Part shown: one piece after another, positions 60,090 to 64,000 of the stretch
Position numbering within the stretch: position 1 is the first letter of the stretch
How the letters are laid out: the number at the start of each line of letters is the position of its first letter
Source of the DNA: Delftia sp. PS-11
GTDB lineage: Bacteria > Pseudomonadota > Gammaproteobacteria > Burkholderiales > Burkholderiaceae_C
Assembly (NCBI RefSeq): GCF_029870285.1
Contig: NZ_JACSYA010000011.1
Coordinates: forward strand, 62,001-126,000
Direction of reading: 5' to 3'
DNA length: 64,000 bases
The notes under the pieces: model-generated
Databases searched by the model: none
Told to the model about the DNA's origin: nothing
What the model saw: the letters and a program-made list of their open reading frames with translations, nothing else
Program-made: the position numbers and the translations under genes

Positions 60090-60107
60090 CAGCAGGGGCT
60101 CAGGGCA

Positions 60108-63100
60108 TCAGCCCAGCCACTTGCGCGCATTGCGCCAGACACGCATCCAGGGGCTGAACTCGGACTTGTCGCCACGGGTCCAGCTCATCTGCACGTTGCG
60201 GAACACGCGCTCGGGGTGGGGCATCATGGCCGTGAAGCGGCCATCGGCCGTGGTCACTGCCGTCAGGCCGCCAGCGGAGCCGTTCGGGTTGAACGGGTAC
60301 TGCTCGGTGGCGCGGCCATGGTTGTCCACATAGCGCATGGAGGCGATGGCCTTGCCCGCGTTGCCACGGAAGCGGAAGTTCGCATAGCCTTCGCCGTGGG
60401 CCACGGCGATCGGCAGGCGGCTGCCGGCCATGCCCTGCAGGAAGATGCTGGGCGACTCCAGCACCTCGACCATGGACAGGCGGGCCTCGAAGCGGTTGCT
60501 CTGGTTCTGCGTGAAGCGCGGCCAGTCCTGGGCACCGGGGATGATGTCGGCCAGCTCGGCGAACATCTGGCAGCCATTGCACACGCCCAGGCCGAAGGTG
60601 TCGCTGCGACCAAAGAACTGCTGGAACTGCGCGGACAGGCGGTCGTTGAAGGTGATGGAGCGCGCCCAGCCGATGCCGGCGCCCAGCGTGTCGCCGTAGC
60701 TGAAGCCGCCGCAGGCCACCACGCCCGCAAAGTCCTGCAGCTGCGCGCGGCCGCTTTGCAGGTCGGTCATGTGCACGTCCACGGCGTCGAAGCCGGCCTC
60801 GGCAAAGGCATAGGCCATCTCGACGTGCGAGTTCACGCCCTGCTCGCGCAGCACGGCCACGCGGGGCTGGGCGCCCAGGTTCAGGAACGGCGCAGCCGGG
60901 TTCTCGGCCGGGTCGAACGTCAGGTGCAGGTGCATGCCGGGGTCAGTGGGCTCGCCTGCGGCGGCGTGCTCGCTGTCGGCGCAGGCCGGGTTGTCGCGCT
61001 GCTGGGCGATCTTCCAGCTGACGGCATCCCAGACCTGGTGCAGGTCGCTGAGCGAGGCGCCGAAGATGGACTTGGCATCGCGCCAGACCTGCAGCTCACC
61101 CTTGCCCGCATCGACCGGCGAGGAGGCCGGGCGCGTCTTGCCGATGATGTGGCTGCAGGTGGCCAGGCCGTGCTCGCGCAGGGTCTGCATGACGGCAGCA
61201 CGGTCGGCCGTGCGGATCTGCAGCACGGCGCCCAGCTCTTCGTTGAACAGCGCGCGCAGCGTCAGGTCGTCGCGGCGGCCGCTGACCTGGGCGGTCCAGT
61301 TCTTGCCTTCGCCCGAGTCCATGCGGCTGTCGCTGATGCCATCGCCTTCGGTGACCAGCATGTCCACATTGAGCGCCACGCCCACATGGCCGGCGAAGGC
61401 CATTTCGGCCACGGTGGCCAGCAGGCCGCCGTCACCCTTGTCGTGGTAGGCCAGGATCTGGCCCTTGGCGCGCAGCGCGTTGACGGCATCGACCAGGGCG
61501 ATCAGGTCCTTGGCATCGTCCAGGTCGGGCGTTTCATTGCCGCACTGGCCCAGCACCTGGCCCAGAATGGAGCCGCCCATGCGCATCCTGCCACGGCCCA
61601 GGTCCACGAAGACCAGGGTGCTGTCATCCTCGCCGGCGTCCAGCTGGGGCGTGAGCGTGCCGCGCACATCGTCGATGGAGGCAAAGCCCGTGATGATCAG
61701 GCTGACGGGCGAAGTCACCTTCTTGACCTGTCCGCCTTCGCTCCACTGGGTGCGCATGGACAGGCTGTCCTTGCCCACGGGAATGGAGATATCGAGCTGC
61801 GGGCACAGCTCCATGCCCACGGCCTTGACGGTGGCATACAGGGCCGCGTCCTCGCCGGGCTCGCCACAGGCGGCCATCCAGTTGGCCGACATCTTGACCC
61901 TGGACAGTTCGATGGGCGCAGCCAGCATGTTGGTGATGGCCTCGGCCACGGCCATGCGGCCCGACGCCGGGGCGTTGATGGCCGCCAGCGGCGTGCGCTC
62001 GCCCATGGCCATGGCTTCACCCTTGAAACCACGGAAGTCGGCCAGCGTGACGGCCACGTCGGCCACGGGCACCTGCCAGGGGCCGACCATCTGGTCGCGG
62101 TGGGTCAGGCCGCCCACGGCACGGTCGCCGATGGTGATCAGGAAGCGCTTGGAGGCCACGGTGGGGTGGGCCAGCACATCGATCACCGCCTTTTCCAGCG
62201 GCACGCCGGTCAGGTCGATGGGCGGCAGCTCGCGCTGCACGGTGGCCACATCGCGGTGCATCTTGGGCGGCTTGCCCAAGAGCACGTCCATGGGCATGTC
62301 CACGGGGAACTTCTGGTCGCCCGAGGCCACGGCCGTGTCTTCCAGCACCAGCTGGCGCTCCTCGGTGGCCGTGCCGATCACCGCAAACGGGCAGCGCTCG
62401 CGCTCGCAGAACGCGGTGAACTCGGCCAGCGATTCGGGCGCGATGGCCAGCACATAGCGCTCCTGGCTTTCGTTGGACCAGATTTCCTTGGGTGCCAGGC
62501 CCGATTCTTCCAGCTTGATGGCGCGCAGGTCGAAGCGCGCGCCACGGCCCGCGTCGTTGGTCAGCTCGGGGAAGGCATTGGACAGGCCGCCCGCACCCAC
62601 GTCGTGGATGGCCAGAATGGGGTTCTTGTCGCCCTGGGCCCAGCAGTGGTTGATGACTTCCTGGGCGCGGCGCTCGATCTCGGGGTTGCCGCGCTGCACG
62701 GAGTCGAAGTCCAGCTCGGCCGCGTTGGTGCCGCTGGCCATGGAGCTGGCTGCGCCACCGCCCATACCGATGCGCATGCCGGGGCCGCCCAGCTGGATCA
62801 GCAGCGTGCCGGCCGGAAACTCGATCTTCTTGGTGAGTTCGGAATCGATCACGCCCAGGCCGCCCGCGATCATGATGGGCTTGTGGTAGCCGCGCGTGAT
62901 GTCACCCACCTGCTGCTCGTACTCGCGGAAGTAGCCGGTCAGGTTGGGACGGCCGAATTCATTGTTGAAAGCCGCGCCGCCCAGCGGGCCTTCGGTCATG
63001 ATCTGCAGCGGGCTGGCGATGTGCTCGGGCTTGCCGATTTCGCTGCCCCAGAGCTTGGAGACCGTGAAGCCGGTCAGGCCGGCCTTGGGCTTGGAGCCGC

Positions 63101-64000
63101 GGCCCGTGGCGCCTTCGTCGCGGATCTCGCCGCCCGCGCCGGTCGAGGCGCCGGGGAAAGGAGAAATGGCCGTGGGGTGGTTGTGCGTCTCCACCTTCAT
63201 CAGCACGTGGTTGACCGCCCGCTTCTTCTGGTAGCTGGGCGCCTTGAGTTTGTCCAGCGCCGCCTCGAAGGTGGCGACAAAACGCTCGACCTCGTGGCCC
63301 TCCATGATGGAGGCGTTGTCCGAGTAGGCCACCACCGTGTGCTGGGGCGAGAGCTGGTGCGTGTTGCGGATCATGCCGAACAGGCTCTTGTCCTGGGCCA
63401 CGCCGTCGATGGTGAACTGGGCGTTGAAGATCTTGTGGCGGCAGTGCTCGCTGTTGGCCTGCGCGAACATCATCAGCTCCACGTCCGTGGGGTTGCGCTG
63501 CAGGCCGTTGAAGGCGTTGACCAGGTAGTCGATCTCGTCGTCCGCCAGGGCCAGGCCCCATTGGCGGTTGGCGGCTTCCAGCGCCGCGCGGCCGCCCTGC
63601 AGCACATCGACGAACTCCATGGGCGCCGCATTGAGCGTGGAGAACAGGCGCTCGGCCTCGGCGCGCGTGGCAAAGACCGACTCGGTCATGCGGTCGTGCA
63701 GCAGGGCGGCAATCTGAGCGGTCTGCTCGGCAGACAGCTCGGGACCGCTGCCCAGCACATTGCCGAGCAGGCCGCTCTTGAGGCTGACGCGGTATTCGGT
63801 GATGCGCTCGACACGGAAGACTTCCAGGCCGCAGTTGCGCGCGATATCGGTGGCCTTGGAGGCCCAGGGCGAGATGGTGCCCAGACGGGGCGTGACCACC
63901 AGGGCGGCGCCGTCGGACGGGCCTTCGTAGGGGTCTCCATAGGTCAAGAGCGCCTGGAGGCGCTCTTGCAGTGCGGGCGTGGGTGCGGTGTCCGTGGCCA
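60108..64000 (-). CDS. purL: Phosphoribosylformylglycinamidine synthase (N-terminus beyond window)
   Basis: Large single-chain FGAM synthase for the fourth step of purine synthesis, converting FGAR, glutamine and ATP to FGAM. About 1,297 residues are visible; the first few dozen lie beyond the right edge, since the frame stays open with family-like sequence ([20 protein letters not shown]). The ATPase domains show [24 protein letters not shown] and [13 protein letters not shown] segments. The C-terminal glutaminase has [16 protein letters not shown], the nucleophile in [15 protein letters not shown], and the His/Glu end [10 protein letters not shown]. An internal ATG at 63947 would be too short at the N-terminus. 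Confidence 0.97.
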   Translation of the reverse strand, partial: ATDTAPTPALQERLQALLTYGDPYEGPSDGAALVVTPRLGTISPWASKATDIARNCGLEVFRVERITEYRVSLKSGLLGNVLGSGPELSAEQTAQIAALLHDRMTESVFATRAEAERLFSTLNAAPMEFVDVLQGGRAALEAANRQWGLALADDEIDYLVNAFNGLQRNPTDVELMMFAQANSEHCRHKIFNAQFTIDGVAQDKSLFGMIRNTHQLSPQHTVVAYSDNASIMEGHEVERFVATFEAALDKLKAPSYQKKRAVNHVLMKVETHNHPTAISPFPGASTGAGGEIRDEGATGRGSKPKAGLTGFTVSKLWGSEIGKPEHIASPLQIMTEGPLGGAAFNNEFGRPNLTGYFREYEQQVGDITRGYHKPIMIAGGLGVIDSELTKKIEFPAGTLLIQLGGPGMRIGMGGGAASSMASGTNAAELDFDSVQRGNPEIERRAQEVINHCWAQGDKNPILAIHDVGAGGLSNAFPELTNDAGRGARFDLRAIKLEESGLAPKEIWSNESQERYVLAIAPESLAEFTAFCERERCPFAVIGTATEERQLVLEDTAVASGDQKFPVDMPMDVLLGKPPKMHRDVATVQRELPPIDLTGVPLEKAVIDVLAHPTVASKRFLITIGDRAVGGLTHRDQMVGPWQVPVADVAVTLADFRGFKGEAMAMGERTPLAAINAPASGRMAVAEAITNMLAAPIELSRVKMSANWMAACGEPGEDAALYATVKAVGMELCPQLDISIPVGKDSLSMRTQWSEGGQVKKVTSPVSLIITGFASIDDVRGTLTPQLDAGEDDSTLVFVDLGRGRMRMGGSILGQVLGQCGNETPDLDDAKDLIALVDAVNALRAKGQILAYHDKGDGGLLATVAEMAFAGHVGVALNVDMLVTEGDGISDSRMDSGEGKNWTAQVSGRRDDLTLRALFNEELGAVLQIRTADRAAVMQTLREHGLATCSHIIGKTRPASSPVDAGKGELQVWRDAKSIFGASLSDLHQVWDAVSWKIAQQRDNPACADSEHAAAGEPTDPGMHLHLTFDPAENPAAPFLNLGAQPRVAVLREQGVNSHVEMAYAFAEAGFDAVDVHMTDLQSGRAQLQDFAGVVACGGFSYGDTLGAGIGWARSITFNDRLSAQFQQFFGRSDTFGLGVCNGCQMFAELADIIPGAQDWPRFTQNQSNRFEARLSMVEVLESPSIFLQGMAGSRLPIAVAHGEGYANFRFRGNAGKAIASMRYVDNHGRATEQYPFNPNGSAGGLTAVTTADGRFTAMMPHPERVFRNVQMSWTRGDKSEFSPWMRVWRNARKWLG

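Overview
The window is GC-rich DNA from a Betaproteobacterium of the Comamonadaceae. The gene content and protein style (FGAM synthase, TadA fused to a hydrolase, HPPD, OmpW, many Liv-type transporters) fit Delftia best, with Comamonas as the next candidate. This assignment is by recognition; no search was run. Genes are densely packed and there are no rRNA genes, tRNA genes or CRISPR arrays that I can see. Both ends cut genes: a zinc-ribbon/DUF4178-type protein at the left and purL at the right.

Positions 1-7450 are ordinary core and metabolic genes: plsY, ybaK-type deacylase, an aldo/keto reductase, an hppD plus aromatic-type amino acid permease operon with a divergent TetR gene, an alpha/beta hydrolase and a small orphan gene. 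Positions 7449-13200 form an accessory island. It holds an intact IS5-family (IS427-like) element with a frameshifted transposase, a decayed second IS5-type fragment, the C-terminal part of a large polymorphic-toxin-like protein followed by a translationally coupled immunity gene, a scrap heap of mobile-element gene fragments, and a second toxin tail with its own coupled immunity gene. A roughly 195-bp repeat follows each immunity gene.

Positions 13250-26000 carry a penicillin acylase-family protein, a sterol desaturase-family protein, an S66 carboxypeptidase with a His/Cys-rich N-terminus, a TadA-hydrolase fusion, an orphan Liv-type binding protein, rlhA, and a YdeP-like molybdoenzyme.

Positions 26078-41613 look like one catabolic regulon. 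It has a large MalT-like LuxR regulator, an SDR, a thiolase, a complete LivGFHM-K importer, acyl-CoA synthetase, alpha-methylacyl-CoA racemase, acyl-CoA dehydrogenase and enoyl-CoA hydratase. Together these make a full beta-oxidation set suited to a 2-methyl-branched acid. Three copies of one operator-plus-promoter arrangement (TCGTCG-N4-CGACGA, then exactly 23 bp, then a -10-like hexamer) tie the regulon together. One copy is a duplicate that now flanks an inserted cupredoxin gene.

Positions 41802-49477 hold an RNase D-like exonuclease, a membrane diguanylate cyclase, metY, ompW, a glutathione S-transferase, and an NCS1 transporter with a racemase-like protein. Positions 49494-57480 are a five-gene minus-strand operon: SWIM zinc finger, DUF5691, MoxR-like AAA ATPase, DUF5682 and VWA proteins. 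It is a poorly understood ATPase/VWA system related in layout to E. coli yehLMPQ. Positions 57850-60052 are a two-gene DNA-repair-like operon (radical SAM plus DUF4130) under a near-perfect LexA box. The window ends in purL.
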